Shown: one piece after another, positions 45,364 to 56,930 of the stretch
Numbering within the stretch: the stretch's first letter is position 1
Layout: every line of letters starts with the position of its first letter
Assembly: GCF_030698175.1 (NCBI RefSeq)
Contig: NZ_JAUYNT010000024.1
Location: 1 to 64,000 of the forward strand
Reading direction: 5' to 3'
From: Pseudomonas sp.
Lineage (GTDB): Bacteria; Pseudomonadota; Gammaproteobacteria; Pseudomonadales; Pseudomonadaceae
Length of the DNA: 64,000 nucleotides
The notes under the pieces: model-generated
Told to the model about the DNA's origin: nothing
What the model saw: only the letters and a program-made list of their open reading frames with translations
The model's database searches: none
Made by a program: the position numbers and the translations under genes

Positions 45364-46131
45364 ATGGGCTTTGGTCAGGTGCAGCCGCGCCGTTTGTCGG
45401 ATGACATCGTCAGTCAGCTCGAAGCGCTGATTCTTGAGGGCTCGCTGCAGACCGGTGAGCGCTTGCCAGCGGAGCGGGTATTGGCGGAGCGCTTCGGCGT
45501 GTCGCGGCCGTCGCTGCGTGAGGCGATTCAGAAATTGGTCGCCAAAGGCTTGCTGGTCAGTCGTCAGGGTGGTGGCAATTACGTGGCCGAGGGGTTGGGC
45601 GCGACCTTTAGCGATCCCTTGCTGCATTTGCTGGAAAGCAGCCCCGAAGCGCAGCGCGACCTGCTGGAGTTTCGCCATACCCTGGAAGGCAGTTGCGCCT
45701 TCTATGCCGCGCAGCGTGCCACCGAGCTGGACCGTGAGCGCTTGCGCGAAGCCTTCGAGGAGTTACAGCAGTGCTATGCCGCGGTCGATAAGGTCACCAG
45801 GGCGCAGGAGGGCGCGGCGGATGCACGCTTTCATCTGGCGATTGCCGAGGCCAGTCATAACGCCGTGCTGCTGCACACCATCCGTGCGCTGTTTGATCTG
45901 CTCAAGCGCAATGTGCTGACCAATATTGGTGGCATGTACGCCCAGCGCAGCGAAACCCGCGAGATGCTGATGCAGCAGCACGGCGAACTATACGCGGCGA
46001 TTATGAGTGGGCAGGCGGAGTTGGCGCGGCAGGTGTCGAACCGGCATATCGACTATGTGCAGGAGGTGTTGGCGGAAGTCGGCCAGGAGGCCCAGCGCAC
46101 CGCGCGGGCGCAGCGGCGGCAGGGCTTGTAG
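45364..46131 (+). CDS. lldR: LldR, GntR-family repressor of lactate genes
   Basis: This 255-residue FadR-subfamily regulator has a GntR helix-turn-helix at the N terminus (GERLPAERVLAERFGVSRPSLREAIQKL) and an all-helical FCD effector domain with the metal-binding His residues (FRHTLEGS, DARFHLAIAEASHN). ATG 45364 follows CTAGGAGG; the ATG at 45346 overlaps that site. It is divergent from lldPD-dld and should bind the palindrome at 45156. Confidence 0.93.
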   Translation: MGFGQVQPRRLSDDIVSQLEALILEGSLQTGERLPAERVLAERFGVSRPSLREAIQKLVAKGLLVSRQGGGNYVAEGLGATFSDPLLHLLESSPEAQRDLLEFRHTLEGSCAFYAAQRATELDRERLREAFEELQQCYAAVDKVTRAQEGAADARFHLAIAEASHNAVLLHTIRALFDLLKRNVLTNIGGMYAQRSETREMLMQQHGELYAAIMSGQAELARQVSNRHIDYVQEVLAEVGQEAQRTARAQRRQGL

Positions 46132-46171
46132 CAGCTTGAAGTAGAGCGGCTGCGCTGGGTGCGCGGCCGTA

Positions 46172-46654
46172 TCAGTCTTCCTTGCCCTTGTTGCGCACGG
46201 CCCGATGCAGTTCGCGATCGGAGTCACGTTCTTTCTCGGTGTTGCGCTTGTCGTACTCTTTTTTACCTTTACCAAGGCCGATTTCGCACTTGATCAGGTG
46301 GGCTTTCCAGTAGATCGCCAGGGCGACGCAGGCGTAGCCTTTTTGCTGCACAGCGTTGATCAGTTTTTCCAGTTCGCGCTTGTTCAGCAGTAACTTGCGG
46401 GTGCGCAGCGGGTCGGCAATCACGTGGGTGCAGGCGGCGGTCAGTGGCGCGATATGGCAGCCGATCAACCAGGCCTCGCCATTTTTTAGCAGCACATAAC
46501 TGTCGACCAGTTGGGCTTTACCGGCGCGCAGGCTTTTGACTTCCCAGCCTGACAACACCAAACCTGCTTCGAATTTATGTTCGATGAAGTAGTCGTGACG
46601 GGCTTTCTTATTTTGGGCAATGCTGCCCTGAGACTGTTTCTTTTGCTTGGCCAT
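46172..46654 (-). CDS. smpB: SsrA-binding protein
   Basis: This 160-residue protein is SmpB, the tmRNA partner in trans-translation. It shows [20 protein letters not shown] and [14 protein letters not shown], and the basic tail [16 protein letters not shown] that enters the ribosomal mRNA channel. The length equals that of E. coli SmpB. It converges with lldR and is divergent from ratA. Confidence 0.96.
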   Translation of the reverse strand: MAKQKKQSQGSIAQNKKARHDYFIEHKFEAGLVLSGWEVKSLRAGKAQLVDSYVLLKNGEAWLIGCHIAPLTAACTHVIADPLRTRKLLLNKRELEKLINAVQQKGYACVALAIYWKAHLIKCEIGLGKGKKEYDKRNTEKERDSDRELHRAVRNKGKED

Positions 46655-46879
46655 AGCGGCGCATTATAAGCAGTCGTGACCGGCACGGCTACGGCGAAGG
46701 TGGCTGCTTGAGAGGGTGGGCGGAAACCCGGACAATGCGCGCGCCATAATGTCGTTGCTAGATCTGCATGGCTGTGGCGTTGTTGCACTGGGCGCCAGGT
46801 TGGCGTTTTTATTTTGTTGGCGAGGGCTTTGTTGCCCTCGTCGGCGTATTTGTTACCTCATTGTGTAAGTGAGACCGGC

Positions 46880-47314
46880 ATGACCACTCGTATTCTGCGC
46901 TCCGCTTTGTTGCCCTATCCGGCGCAGACCCTGTATGACCTCGTTAACGACGTTGCCCGCTATCCGGAGTTTTTGCCTTGGTGCTCGGCGACTGAGGTGT
47001 TAGAGGTCAGTGAGGTGCAGATGCTTGCGCGGCTGGTGGTTGCCAAGGGCGGCTTGAGCCAGCGCTTTGTCACGCGCAATCAGCTGCTTGGCGGCCAGCG
47101 CATTGAGATGAATCTTGAGGAGGGGCCTTTTAGTCAGCTGCACGGGGTCTGGGAGTTTAAGGCGCTGGGCGACAAGGCCTGCAAAATCAGTCTGGATCTG
47201 TCTTTTGACTATGCCGGGCCTTTGGTGCGGGCAACCCTGGGGCCCTTGTTTAATCAGGCCTCCAACACTCTGGTCGACGCGTTCTGTCAGCGGGTAAAAC
47301 AGCTCTATGGATAA
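46880..47314 (+). CDS. ratA: RatA-type ubiquinone-binding/START-like protein
   Basis: This 144-residue Coq10/START-family protein (MTTRILRSALLPYPAQTLYDLVNDVARYPEFLPWC) is called RatA in E. coli, where it was reported to block 70S assembly; a role in ubiquinone function is the alternative. ATG 46880 gives the conserved N terminus; the frame is open upstream to 46814. It overlaps rnfH by 8 bp. Confidence 0.9.
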   Translation: MTTRILRSALLPYPAQTLYDLVNDVARYPEFLPWCSATEVLEVSEVQMLARLVVAKGGLSQRFVTRNQLLGGQRIEMNLEEGPFSQLHGVWEFKALGDKACKISLDLSFDYAGPLVRATLGPLFNQASNTLVDAFCQRVKQLYG

Positions 47315-47621
47315 GCCGAGTATCGGTATTGAAGTGGCTTACGCCCTGGCGGATCGGCAAAAACTCCTGCGTCTGCAGGTGCCCTGTGGCACCACTGCGC
47401 GACAGGCTGCGCTGGCGTCGGGCATGGATGCGTATTTTCCCGGGTTGGATTTATCCGGCTGCCCGCTGGGGATTTTTGGCAAGGCGCTGAGTCAGCCGCA
47501 GGAGCGGGTGTTGCTTGGCGGGGAGCGCGTCGAGATTTATCGGCCGCTGTTGGCCGACCCCAAAGAGGTGCGTAAGCAGCGTGCCGAAAAGGCCGCGAAA
47601 GCCAAAGCCTTGGGCGGTTAG
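47307..47621 (+). CDS. rnfH: RnfH/RatB-family protein
   Basis: This 104-residue ubiquitin-like-fold protein (IGIEVAYALADRQKLLRLQV ... ERVEIYRPLLADPKEVRKQRAEKA) belongs to the RnfH/RatB family, regularly paired with ratA. It overlaps ratA by 8 bp. Its role is unknown, and it is not clearly a true antitoxin. A terminator follows. Confidence 0.9.
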   Translation: MDKPSIGIEVAYALADRQKLLRLQVPCGTTARQAALASGMDAYFPGLDLSGCPLGIFGKALSQPQERVLLGGERVEIYRPLLADPKEVRKQRAEKAAKAKALGG

Positions 47622-47641
47622 CGGGGGGTTGTTGCGCGCAT

Positions 47642-47669
47642 AAAAAAGCCCGGATCTCCGGGCTTTTTA
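47642..47669. terminator. Bidirectional terminator between rnfH and bamE
   Basis: AAAAAAGCCCGGA pairs with CCGGGCTTTTT around a 3-4 base loop. A tracts and T tracts on the two sides serve both converging genes. Confidence 0.92.
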
Positions 47670-47681
47670 GTGTTGCGAGGC

Positions 47682-48206
47682 TCACTGCGGTGCGCTTTCC
47701 AGGGGTTCAGGGCTAGGCATAGGGGTGGTCTCGACGTTGTCGACTTCGCCTTGGATCTTCTCCAGCAATGAGCCGGGTGCCGGTGGCGCTTCTTTGGTTT
47801 CGGTCGGCTGCTTAGGTTGGCTGCTCGGGGTGCTGCCGGCTTCCTGACCAAGAATGGCTTCATCGCGGCTGACGCCGGGCATGAAGTCACCAGCTAGGCC
47901 GATCAGCTGGTCATTGTCATTGAATAGAATGCTGGCGTGTTCTTGCTGGCGCTGACCGCCACCGGGCTGCAAGGTGTAGAGGTAATCCAGGCGGTTGGGG
48001 TGGAAGGTGTCGCTGATCAAGGCGTTGCCCATAATAAACCGCACTTGTCGTCTGGTCATTCCAGGCTTCAACTGGTCTATCATGTCCTGCGTAACGACGT
48101 TACCTTGTTGAATGTCGAGTTTATAAACACCGGGGAACGAACAGCCGGCGAGTGCGAACAACCCTGCAAGGGTCAGGCTGGTCAGCAGGAGCTTGGTGTT
48201 TTGCAT
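47682..48206 (-). CDS. bamE: BamE (OmlA) outer-membrane assembly lipoprotein
   Basis: This 174-residue lipoprotein has the lipobox LFALAGCS and the BamE core ([27 protein letters not shown] ... YLYTLQPGG). It helps fold beta-barrel proteins as part of the Bam complex. The C-terminal 60 residues are a Pro/Glu/Ser-rich extension absent from E. coli BamE. ATG 48206 gives a proper signal peptide; the open frame upstream does not. It is divergent from fur, a classic Pseudomonas arrangement. Confidence 0.93.
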   Translation of the reverse strand: MQNTKLLLTSLTLAGLFALAGCSFPGVYKLDIQQGNVVTQDMIDQLKPGMTRRQVRFIMGNALISDTFHPNRLDYLYTLQPGGGQRQQEHASILFNDNDQLIGLAGDFMPGVSRDEAILGQEAGSTPSSQPKQPTETKEAPPAPGSLLEKIQGEVDNVETTPMPSPEPLESAPQ

Positions 48207-48303
48207 CGGTGGGCGACTTCCACTATCTTGGCTGGGCAAACGAAACCCCGATCATACCTGCATTAAAGGAAGCTGCGAAGCCGCTTCCGTGAGAAAGCTG
48301 ACC

Positions 48304-48708
48304 ATGGTTGAAAATAGCGAGCTACGCAAAGTTGGTCTGAAAGTGACCCTGCCACGGGTCAAAATTCTGCAGATGCTCGACTCGGCCGAGCGCCGACATA
48401 TGAGTGCGGAAGAGGTTTACAAGGCGCTGATGGAGTCCGGTGAAGACGTTGGCTTGGCCACGGTTTATCGCGTTCTGACCCAGTTTGAGTCTGCCGGGTT
48501 AGTGGTGCGCCACAACTTCGATGGTGGTCACGCAGTATTCGAATTGGCTGACGGTGGGCATCACGACCATATGGTCTGTGTTGAGAGCGGTGAGGTGATC
48601 GAATTCATTGACGCTGAGATTGAAAAGCGCCAAAAAGAGATCGTCAGTGAGCACGGTTTTGAGTTGGTCGATCACAACCTGGTGCTCTACGTACGCAAGA
48701 AAAAGTAA
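48304..48708 (+). CDS. fur: Ferric uptake regulator
   Basis: This 134-residue Fur protein (MVENSELRKVGLKVTLPRVKILQML) has the winged helix with EEVYKALMESGEDVGLATVYRVLTQFESAGLV and the metal-binding HHDHMVCVESGEVIEF. It represses iron uptake genes when iron is bound. ATG 48304 gives the family length; the upstream extension is the bamE promoter region. Confidence 0.96.
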   Translation: MVENSELRKVGLKVTLPRVKILQMLDSAERRHMSAEEVYKALMESGEDVGLATVYRVLTQFESAGLVVRHNFDGGHAVFELADGGHHDHMVCVESGEVIEFIDAEIEKRQKEIVSEHGFELVDHNLVLYVRKKK

Positions 48709-48726
48709 GCGTCGCGGTAAAGCAGC

Positions 48727-48750
48727 AAAGGCGACCCATGGGTCGCCTTT
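48727..48750. terminator. Bidirectional terminator between fur and recN
   Basis: AAAGGCGACCC pairs with GGGTCGCCTTT around a short AT loop in the gap between the converging genes. Confidence 0.88.
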
Positions 48751-48773
48751 GTGCATTCTGGCGTTGCTGAAAT

Positions 48774-50447
48774 TCAGCTTTGCGCGGTACTGACCATTTT
48801 TCTCGCGTGTGCCAGTGACTCCTTGGTGAGGTCGACGCCGCCGAGCATGCGGGCGATTTCTTCCACGCGCTGTTCGCAAGCCAAGTGCGCGACGGCGGTG
48901 TGGGTGGCATCGCTGTCGCGGGCCTTGTGCACAAACAGATGGTGATGGCCTTGGGCGGCGACCTGGGGTAGGTGGGTGACGGTGAGCACCTGGCCGCGTT
49001 CGCCGAGGCGGCGCAGCAGTTGCCCGACCACCTCGGCGGTGGGGCCGCCGATGCCGACGTCCACTTCATCGAAGACCAGGGTGGGCACCCGCGAGGTTTG
49101 GGCGGTGATCACCTGAATCGCCAGGCTGATACGTGACAGTTCGCCGCCGGAGGCGACTTTGGCCAGCGCTTTGAGCGGCAGGCCAGGGTTGGCGCTGACC
49201 AGTAATTCCACCTGCTCAAGACCCTGGGGGTGCGGCTCGGCACCGCTGGTACTGCGTAACTCAATATTGAAGCGCCCGCCGGGCATGCCTAGGCGCTGGA
49301 TTTCGGCTTCCACGGCGGCGGCCAGAGAGCTGGCAGCGTTCTGTCGTAGTTGGCTTAGCTCGCTGGCTTTTTCCTGGTAGTGGCGGGCGTAAGCGGCCAG
49401 CTCCTCGGCCAAGCGTTCGGTGGCTTGATCGTCGGCATTCAGGCCTTCGAGTTCATCAAACAATTGCTGCTGCAGTGCGCTCAGTTCGCTCGGTTGAATC
49501 CGGTGTTTGCGCGCCAGGGTGTAGATGATGTCGAGGCGTTCTTCCAGCAGTTGCTGGCGGGCCGGGTCGGCGTCGAAGTGATCGAGAAAGCGGTTGAGCT
49601 CGCCGACCGCCTCTTCGACCTGAATCTGTGCGCTGGCCAGCAGGTTGACGGCCTCGCCAATAGCGCCGGCGCTGCTGTTAAAAGGCGCGAGGCGCTGCAG
49701 GCTGGAGGTCAGGGTCGAGAGCACATTGCCGCTGTCGTGTTCGCTGCAGTGTTCAAGTACCAGTCGGCAGGCGCTGAGCAGGCTTTCGGCATTGGTCAGG
49801 GCTTTGTAGTCCTGCTCCAGTTGGTTCAATTCGCTGTCGCCGAGGGCGAGGTTGTCCAGCTCTTCAAGCTGGTAGCTGAGCAGTTGATGGCGAGCGCGTT
49901 GCTCGTCGCTGGCGCTGGATAGGCGCTCCAGTTCGCTGCGGGTTTGTCGCCAGCGCTGCGCCGCCAGTTGCACCTGGCGGGCCAGTTCCTGGCTGCCGGC
50001 GTATTCGTCCAGCAGGCGGCGATGGGTGTCGGGTTTGAGTAGGGACTGGTGTTCGTGCTGGTTGTGAATATCAATCAGCAACTCGCCGAGGGCCTTGAGG
50101 TCGCCCTGTGGGCAGGGCGAGCCATTGATGTAGCTGCGCGAGCGGCCCTCGGCGGTGATCACCCGCCGTAGGATGCAGGGGCCGTCGTGATCGAGGTCGC
50201 GTTCGGCCAACCAAGCGCGGGCGTCGGCAATGTTAGTGAGATCAAAGCTGGCCAGAATATCGGCCTTATCGGCGCCGGGGCGCACCACGCCGCTGTCGGC
50301 GCGATCCCCCAGGGCGAGGCCGAGGGCGTCGAGCATGATCGATTTACCGGCGCCGGTTTCGCCGGTAATCACCGACATGCCGGCGTGCAGTTCGAGGTCG
50401 AGGTGCTCGACTATGGCGTAGTTGTGTACAGCAAGATGCACCAGCAT
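48774..50447 (-). CDS. recN: DNA repair protein RecN
   Basis: This 557-residue SMC-related ATPase acts in double-strand break repair. It has Walker A GETGAGKS (29-36), a long coiled-coil middle, ASGGELSRISLAIQ as the ABC signature and LVFDEVDVGIGG as Walker B. ATG 50447 gives the conserved start MLVHLAVHNYAIVEH; the ATG at 50462 adds five residues. It is divergent from grpE. Confidence 0.95.
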   Translation of the reverse strand: MLVHLAVHNYAIVEHLDLELHAGMSVITGETGAGKSIMLDALGLALGDRADSGVVRPGADKADILASFDLTNIADARAWLAERDLDHDGPCILRRVITAEGRSRSYINGSPCPQGDLKALGELLIDIHNQHEHQSLLKPDTHRRLLDEYAGSQELARQVQLAAQRWRQTRSELERLSSASDEQRARHQLLSYQLEELDNLALGDSELNQLEQDYKALTNAESLLSACRLVLEHCSEHDSGNVLSTLTSSLQRLAPFNSSAGAIGEAVNLLASAQIQVEEAVGELNRFLDHFDADPARQQLLEERLDIIYTLARKHRIQPSELSALQQQLFDELEGLNADDQATERLAEELAAYARHYQEKASELSQLRQNAASSLAAAVEAEIQRLGMPGGRFNIELRSTSGAEPHPQGLEQVELLVSANPGLPLKALAKVASGGELSRISLAIQVITAQTSRVPTLVFDEVDVGIGGPTAEVVGQLLRRLGERGQVLTVTHLPQVAAQGHHHLFVHKARDSDATHTAVAHLACEQRVEEIARMLGGVDLTKESLAHARKMVSTAQS

Positions 50448-50519
50448 GGCGGCAGCTCCCAAGGCTTTGTCTGGTTATTTATACAGTGTTTTGTTTGCTG
50501 CTGACAATCCTTGTTGGCC

Positions 50520-50547
50520 CTTGAAGCTGAAGAATTTGTCCCCATAT
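50520..50547 (+). promoter_or_regulatory. Sigma-32 heat-shock promoter of grpE-dnaK-dnaJ
   Basis: CTTGAA (-35) and CCCCATAT (-10) are separated by 14 bp, the consensus of RpoH promoters. It lies 65 bp upstream of grpE. Confidence 0.9.
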
Positions 50548-50612
50548 TTAGGGCTGAAATGCGGGTTGAGGCTCGGCATTGTTACGGCATTGTTATATGA
50601 GAGGAGAGACGC

Positions 50613-51182
50613 ATGGCTGACGAACAGAACCTTGATGCGCAAGCCTTCGAAGCGAATTCGACGGCTGATGGCGGATCGAGCGACGATCTAGTGGTTCGCG
50701 TGCAGGCGCTTGAAGAGCAGTTGGCGAGTGCCCACGATCAGGCTTTGCGGGTTGCGGCTGATTTGCAAAACGTGCGCCGCCGCGCCGAGCAGGATGTTGA
50801 AAAAGCCCACAAGTTTGCCTTGGAGCGGTTTGCCAGCGACTTGCTGCCGGTGGTTGATAGTCTTGAACGTGGCCTTGAGCTGTCGAACCCGGACGATGAA
50901 GCGATCAAGCCTGTCCGTGAAGGTCTGGAGCTGACCCTGAAGTTGTTCCAGGACACTCTCAAGCGCTATCAGTTGGAAACGCTGGATCCCCACGGCGCGC
51001 CGTTTAACGCCGAGCATCACCAGGCCATGGCCATGCAGGAAAGCACCCATGCAGAGCCCAACAGCGTGCTCAAGGTGTTCCAGAAGGGCTATTTGCTCAA
51101 TGGTCGTCTGTTGCGTCCGGCGATGGTAGTGGTCAGTAAGGCGCCGAGTGAGGCGCCGCCGTCCATCGACGAGCAGGCTTGA
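50613..51182 (+). CDS. grpE: GrpE nucleotide-exchange factor
   Basis: This 189-residue co-chaperone exchanges ADP for ATP on DnaK. It has an acidic N terminus, a long helix ([33 protein letters not shown]) and the beta domain ending [36 protein letters not shown] precedes the ATG. It is the first gene of the heat-shock operon. Confidence 0.96.
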   Translation: MADEQNLDAQAFEANSTADGGSSDDLVVRVQALEEQLASAHDQALRVAADLQNVRRRAEQDVEKAHKFALERFASDLLPVVDSLERGLELSNPDDEAIKPVREGLELTLKLFQDTLKRYQLETLDPHGAPFNAEHHQAMAMQESTHAEPNSVLKVFQKGYLLNGRLLRPAMVVVSKAPSEAPPSIDEQA

Positions 51183-51303
51183 AATTTAGTCCTCAGGCCC
51201 CATCTATTGGCTAAGGCCTGAATGTATACCAAGGCGCTTTTGTGGCAGCTGGGCGGCCACGAAACAGTCAAAAAAAATTACTACAGAATTTTGGAGAGTG
51301 AAG

Positions 51304-53220
51304 ATGGGCAGAATTATCGGTATCGACCTTGGGACTACTAACTCCTGCGTTTCGGTCATGGAAAACGGTGTCGTTAAAGTTATCGAGAACGCCGAAGGCA
51401 CCCGTACCACGCCGTCGATCATTGCCTACGCGGCGGATGGCGAGATCTTGGTCGGTCAGTCGGCTAAGCGCCAGGCGGTGACCAATCCGCACAACACCCT
51501 GTACGCGGTGAAGCGTTTGATCGGTCGTCGCTTCGAAGAGGAAGTGGTTCAGAAAGACATTAAGATGGTGCCTTACAAGATTGCCAAGGCAGACAACGGC
51601 GATGCTTGGGTTGAAGTGAACGGCCAGAAAATGTCGCCGCCACAAATCTCGGCTGAAATTCTGAAAAAAATGAAGAAGACCGCCGAAGACTATCTTGGCG
51701 AGTCAGTAACCGAGGCGGTGATCACAGTTCCTGCGTATTTCAACGACAGTCAGCGTCAGGCGACCAAAGACGCCGGTCGGATCGCCGGTCTGGATGTTAA
51801 GCGGATCATCAACGAACCAACCGCAGCCGCTCTGGCGTACGGCATGGACAAGGCCAAGGGCGATCATACCGTGATCGTTTATGACTTGGGTGGCGGTACG
51901 TTCGACGTTTCCGTGATCGAAATCGCCGAAGTCGATGGCGAGCATCAGTTCGAAGTGTTGGCCACTAACGGTGACACCTTCTTGGGCGGTGAAGACTTCG
52001 ATATACGCCTGATCGACTATCTGGTTGACGAATTCAAGAAAGACAGCGGCATGAACCTTAAGGGTGATCCGTTGGCCATGCAGCGCCTGAAAGAAGCCGC
52101 TGAAAAAGCCAAAATCGAGCTGTCTTCGAGCCTACAGACCGACGTGAACCTGCCGTACATCACCGCAGACGCCACCGGCCCTAAGCACTTGAACGTGAAA
52201 ATCTCCCGCGCCAAGCTCGAAGCGCTGGTCGAGGATCTGGTTCAACGCACCATCGAGCCTTGCCGTATCGCTTTGAAGGACTCCGGTATCGACATTGGCA
52301 AGATCGACGACGTGATTCTGGTCGGTGGCCAGACCCGTATGCCGTTGGTGCAGAAGCTGGTGACCGAGTTCTTCGGTAAAGAAGCCCGTAAAGACGTTAA
52401 CCCGGATGAAGCTGTGGCCATGGGCGCAGCTATTCAAGCCGCGGTATTGTCTGGTGATGTTAAGGACGTGTTGTTGCTCGACGTTAGCCCGCTGACCCTA
52501 GGTATCGAAACCATGGGTGGCGTGATGACTGCGCTGATTGAGAAGAACACCACTATTCCGACCAAGAAGTCGCAAGTGTTCTCCACCGCCGATGACAACC
52601 AGGGCGCCGTGACCATTCACGTGCTGCAGGGCGAGCGTAAGCAAGCCGCCAGCAACAAGTCGCTGGGCAAGTTTGACCTGGCCGAGATTCCGCCGGCGCC
52701 ACGTGGCGTGCCGCAGATCGAAGTGACTTTCGATATCGATGCCAACGGCATCCTGCACGTATCGGCCAAAGACAAAGCCACTGGCAAGCAGCAGTCGGTG
52801 ATCATCAAGGCTAACTCGGGTCTGTCTGAGGAAGAAATTGCCCAGATGGTGCGCGATGCCGAGACTAACGCCGAAGAAGATCGCAAGTTCGAAGAGCTGG
52901 CAGCGGCGCGTAATCAGGGCGACCAATTGGTTCACGCCACGCGCAAGATGCTGGTTGAAGCCGCTGACAAAGTGACTGCTGACGAGAAAGTCGCAATCGA
53001 GAAGGCTTCTGCCGAGCTCGAAGTGGCGATCAAAGGCGACGACAAAGAAGCCATTGAGGCCAAGATGAACGCTCTGTCGGAAGCCACCACGCCGCTGGCG
53101 CAAAAAATGTACGCCGAGCAACCCCAGGCAGCCGACGCGGCAGCTCCGGGTGCTGAGGCCGCAGCGGGCGCGGATGATGTGGTCGATGCTGAGTTTGAAG
53201 AGGTTAAAGAGCACAAATAA
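51304..53220 (+). CDS. dnaK: Chaperone DnaK (Hsp70)
   Basis: This 638-residue Hsp70 has the ATPase domain ([38 protein letters not shown]), the linker DVLLLDVSP, the substrate-binding domain and an acidic end EEVKEHK. The ATG at 51304 begins [10 protein letters not shown]; the one at 51298 is two codons earlier, while GGAGAG at 51293 suits 51304. Its length equals that of E. coli DnaK. Confidence 0.97.
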   Translation: MGRIIGIDLGTTNSCVSVMENGVVKVIENAEGTRTTPSIIAYAADGEILVGQSAKRQAVTNPHNTLYAVKRLIGRRFEEEVVQKDIKMVPYKIAKADNGDAWVEVNGQKMSPPQISAEILKKMKKTAEDYLGESVTEAVITVPAYFNDSQRQATKDAGRIAGLDVKRIINEPTAAALAYGMDKAKGDHTVIVYDLGGGTFDVSVIEIAEVDGEHQFEVLATNGDTFLGGEDFDIRLIDYLVDEFKKDSGMNLKGDPLAMQRLKEAAEKAKIELSSSLQTDVNLPYITADATGPKHLNVKISRAKLEALVEDLVQRTIEPCRIALKDSGIDIGKIDDVILVGGQTRMPLVQKLVTEFFGKEARKDVNPDEAVAMGAAIQAAVLSGDVKDVLLLDVSPLTLGIETMGGVMTALIEKNTTIPTKKSQVFSTADDNQGAVTIHVLQGERKQAASNKSLGKFDLAEIPPAPRGVPQIEVTFDIDANGILHVSAKDKATGKQQSVIIKANSGLSEEEIAQMVRDAETNAEEDRKFEELAAARNQGDQLVHATRKMLVEAADKVTADEKVAIEKASAELEVAIKGDDKEAIEAKMNALSEATTPLAQKMYAEQPQAADAAAPGAEAAAGADDVVDAEFEEVKEHK

Positions 53221-53281
53221 GCATCCGCTAACTTTCGCTCTAGCCTGTTGCGACTGCGGTCGTAATGGGCAGAATACGCCG

Positions 53282-53301
53282 CGCGGGAGCTTGCTCCCGC
53301 G
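53282..53301. repeat. Short REP palindrome
   Basis: CGCGGGAGC-TT-GCTCCCGCG, a common Pseudomonas extragenic palindrome, lies in the dnaK-dnaJ gap. Confidence 0.8.
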
Positions 53302-53371
53302 TTGGCGTGTCTGGTGGTGGCGATTTGCAGCAGTTGATTTGCGGTAGCTGATTTGAGAGAGCAGGAAGGTT

Positions 53372-54496
53372 ATGGCCAAGCGTGATTATTACGAAACACT
53401 CGGTGTTGAACGTGGCGCTAGCGAGGCAGAGCTGAAAAAAGCTTACCGGCGGCTAGCCATGAAGCACCACCCGGATCGCAATCCGGACGATAAGTCGGCC
53501 GAAGAGAAATTCAAGGAGGCCAATGCCGCCTACGAAATTCTCTCCGATGCCAGCAAGCGCGCGGCTTACGATCAGTACGGCCATGCCGGTGTTGACCCGC
53601 AGATGGGTGGCGGCGGCGGTGGTGGCGGTAATGGCAACTTCTCCGATATTTTCGGCGATGTGTTCAGTGATTTCTTCGGTGGCGCTCGCGGCGGTTCCCG
53701 TGGCGGCGCCCAGCGTGGCAGCGATTTGCGCTACACCCTGGAGCTGGATCTGGAAGAGGCGGTGCGTGGCACTACCGTGACCATTCGCGTGCCAACCCTG
53801 GTCAGCTGCAAGCCGTGCGATGGTTCTGGGGCGAAAAAAGGCACCAGCCCGATCACCTGCACCACCTGTGGCGGTATCGGTCAGGTGCGCATGCAGCAGG
53901 GCTTCTTCTCGGTGCAGCAAACCTGCCCGCGTTGTCATGGCAATGGCAAGATGATTGCCGATCCATGTACCAGTTGCCATGGTCAGGGTCGCGTTGAAGA
54001 GCACAAAACCCTGTCGGTGAAAGTCCCGGCTGGAGTTGATACCGGTGATCGTATTCGTCTGACCGGTGAAGGTGAGGCAGGCAGTCTGGGCGGTCCGACT
54101 GGCGATCTGTATGTGGTGGTGAATGTGCGTGAACACGCGATCTTCCAGCGTGACGGCAAGCACCTGTACTGCGAAGTACCGATCAGCTTTGCCGATGCAG
54201 CTCTCGGTGGTGAACTGGAAGTGCCGACGCTGGACGGTCGGGTTAAGTTGAAAATTCCCGATGGCACTCAGACCGGCAAGATGTTTCGTTTACGCGGCAA
54301 AGGTGTGGCGCCGGTGCGCGGCGGTGGTGCTGGCGATTTGATGTGCAAGGTAACGGTCGAAACGCCGGTGCAGCTGAATAAGCGTCAGCGCGAATTGCTC
54401 GAAGAGTTTCGCGGATCGTTGCTCGGTGATACGGCGCACTCGCCGAAAGCCAATGGCTGGTTTGAAGGGGTGAAGCGTTTCTTCGGCGACGTGTAA
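53372..54496 (+). CDS. dnaJ: Chaperone DnaJ (Hsp40)
   Basis: This 374-residue type I DnaJ has a J domain with HPD ([10 protein letters not shown]), a Gly/Phe-rich linker, four CxxCxGxG zinc motifs ([32 protein letters not shown]) and the C-terminal substrate-binding region. It stimulates DnaK. AGGAAGG lies upstream of the ATG. Confidence 0.97.
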   Translation: MAKRDYYETLGVERGASEAELKKAYRRLAMKHHPDRNPDDKSAEEKFKEANAAYEILSDASKRAAYDQYGHAGVDPQMGGGGGGGGNGNFSDIFGDVFSDFFGGARGGSRGGAQRGSDLRYTLELDLEEAVRGTTVTIRVPTLVSCKPCDGSGAKKGTSPITCTTCGGIGQVRMQQGFFSVQQTCPRCHGNGKMIADPCTSCHGQGRVEEHKTLSVKVPAGVDTGDRIRLTGEGEAGSLGGPTGDLYVVVNVREHAIFQRDGKHLYCEVPISFADAALGGELEVPTLDGRVKLKIPDGTQTGKMFRLRGKGVAPVRGGGAGDLMCKVTVETPVQLNKRQRELLEEFRGSLLGDTAHSPKANGWFEGVKRFFGDV

Positions 54497-54529
54497 AAGC
54501 CTTTTTAATATCTGCTGCGCTTGGTGATG

Positions 54530-54735
54530 CTTCGTTGAAAACAGGCTCGGAAAGCGCCTTGGCGCTAACGTGCTTTAGCGCGGCCCGGAGGGTGAGTGAA
54601 ACGAGTACTGCTCATTTACGGTGCTGTCCTCGCCTGTTTGATTCGCTTCGCTCACCCTGCGGGCCAGCCTTCGGCTGTTACTGTGTTGCGCCTTGCCTGA
54701 CCTGCGCTCGCGACGATCTAAAAAGGTTTTAAATA
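54530..54735. repeat. Dispersed intergenic repeat, copy B
   Basis: The 300-bp gap between dnaJ and dapB holds blocks that match, in reverse orientation, the repeat at 43226: CGTTGAAAACAGGCTC, CTGCTCATTTAC and GCGCCTTGCCTGACC. It is longer than copy A and carries an extra GC-rich hairpin region in the middle. Confidence 0.68.
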
Positions 54736-54746
54736 ATCAGCAGTAA

Positions 54747-55598
<852 letters not shown>

Positions 55599-55697
55599 TC
55601 TGGCCGGCAGGCGTTGATAGCGGTAGACCAAAAAGGCGTTTTTCTATAAGCTACAGCTTTAGTGTGTCCACTAAAAGTTGCGCAAAATGAATCAGAT

Positions 55698-55738
55698 AAA
55701 AAAGCGGGGTGACGGTCAACACGTCATCCCGCTTTTTT
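55698..55738. terminator. Strong hairpin ahead of carA
   Basis: AAAAAAGCGGGGTGACG pairs with CGTCATCCCGCTTTTTT. It ends 43 bp before carA. It can terminate dapB transcription or act in the carA leader; the sequence alone cannot decide. Confidence 0.85.
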
Positions 55739-55781
55739 ACAATTTGCGTTTGCTTCAAGCTTTGCTTTACCGGAGGTCTTC

Positions 55782-56930
55782 TTGACTAAGTCAGCCCTTA
55801 AACCTGCCATTTTAGCCCTTGCTGATGGCAGCATTTTTCGCGGTGATGCCATTGGAGCCGACGGTCAGACCGTTGGTGAGGTGGTTTTTAACACTGCCAT
55901 GACCGGTTATCAGGAAATCCTCACCGATCCTTCCTACGCCCAGCAAATCGTTACCCTGACCTATCCGCACATCGGCAATACCGGCACTAATCCGGGGGAT
56001 GCCGAGTCCACGCGCGTCTGGTCGGCAGGTTTGGTGATTCGTGATCTGCCGCTGGTGGCCAGCAACTGGCGCCACACCCAGACGCTGCCTGAGTACCTGA
56101 AAGAGCATGGTGTCGTGGCCATTGCCGGTATCGATACCCGCCGCCTGACCCGCATCTTGCGTGAGAAAGGCGCTCAGAACGGCTGTATCTTGGTCGGCGC
56201 CGATGCCACCGAAGAGCGGGCGCTCGAATTGGCGCGCAGCTTCCCCGGTATCAAGGGTATGGACCTGGCCAAGGTGGTTTGCGCCACTGAACGCTACGAG
56301 TGGCGTTCCAGTGTCTGGGATCTGGCCAGCAACGAACATGCGGAAATCGCCGCCAGTCAACTGCCCTACCATGTGGTGGTGTATGACTTTGGCGTTAAGC
56401 AGAACATCTTGCGCATGCTGGTTGAGCGCGGTTGCCGCCTGACCGTGGTGCCGGCGCAAACCCCGGCGGCCGAGGTTCTGGCGCTCAAGCCGGATGGCGT
56501 GCTGTTGTCCAACGGCCCAGGCGATCCTGAGCCGTGCGACTACGCGATCAAGGCGATTCAAGAACTGCTGCAAACCGAAATTCCGCTATTCGGCATCTGT
56601 CTTGGCCATCAACTGCTGGCTCTGGCCTGTGGTGCCAAGACCGTGAAAATGGTTAACGGCCACCATGGTGCCAACCACCCGGTGCAAGACCTGAAAACCG
56701 GCGTGGTGATGATCACCAGTCAGAACCACGGTTTTGCTGTGGATGAGGTGAGCTTGCCGGCTAATTTGCGGGCGACCCACAAGTCGCTGTTTGACGGCAC
56801 CCTGCAAGGCGTTGAGCGCACCGATAAGGTCGCCTTCAGCTTTCAAGGGCACCCGGAAGCCAGCCCAGGCCCGACCGATGTAGCGCCATTGTTTGATCGC
56901 TTTATCGAGTCGATGGCCAAGCAGCGCTAG
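55782..56930 (+). CDS. carA: Carbamoyl-phosphate synthase small subunit
   Basis: This 382-residue glutamine amidotransferase subunit supplies ammonia for carbamoyl phosphate in arginine and pyrimidine synthesis. The nucleophile Cys lies in [15 protein letters not shown] and the His-Glu pair in [11 protein letters not shown]. The start is TTG 55782, 6 bp after GGAGGT; I recall a UUG start reported for Pseudomonas carA. carB follows after 164 bp. Confidence 0.96.
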   Translation: MTKSALKPAILALADGSIFRGDAIGADGQTVGEVVFNTAMTGYQEILTDPSYAQQIVTLTYPHIGNTGTNPGDAESTRVWSAGLVIRDLPLVASNWRHTQTLPEYLKEHGVVAIAGIDTRRLTRILREKGAQNGCILVGADATEERALELARSFPGIKGMDLAKVVCATERYEWRSSVWDLASNEHAEIAASQLPYHVVVYDFGVKQNILRMLVERGCRLTVVPAQTPAAEVLALKPDGVLLSNGPGDPEPCDYAIKAIQELLQTEIPLFGICLGHQLLALACGAKTVKMVNGHHGANHPVQDLKTGVVMITSQNHGFAVDEVSLPANLRATHKSLFDGTLQGVERTDKVAFSFQGHPEASPGPTDVAPLFDRFIESMAKQR

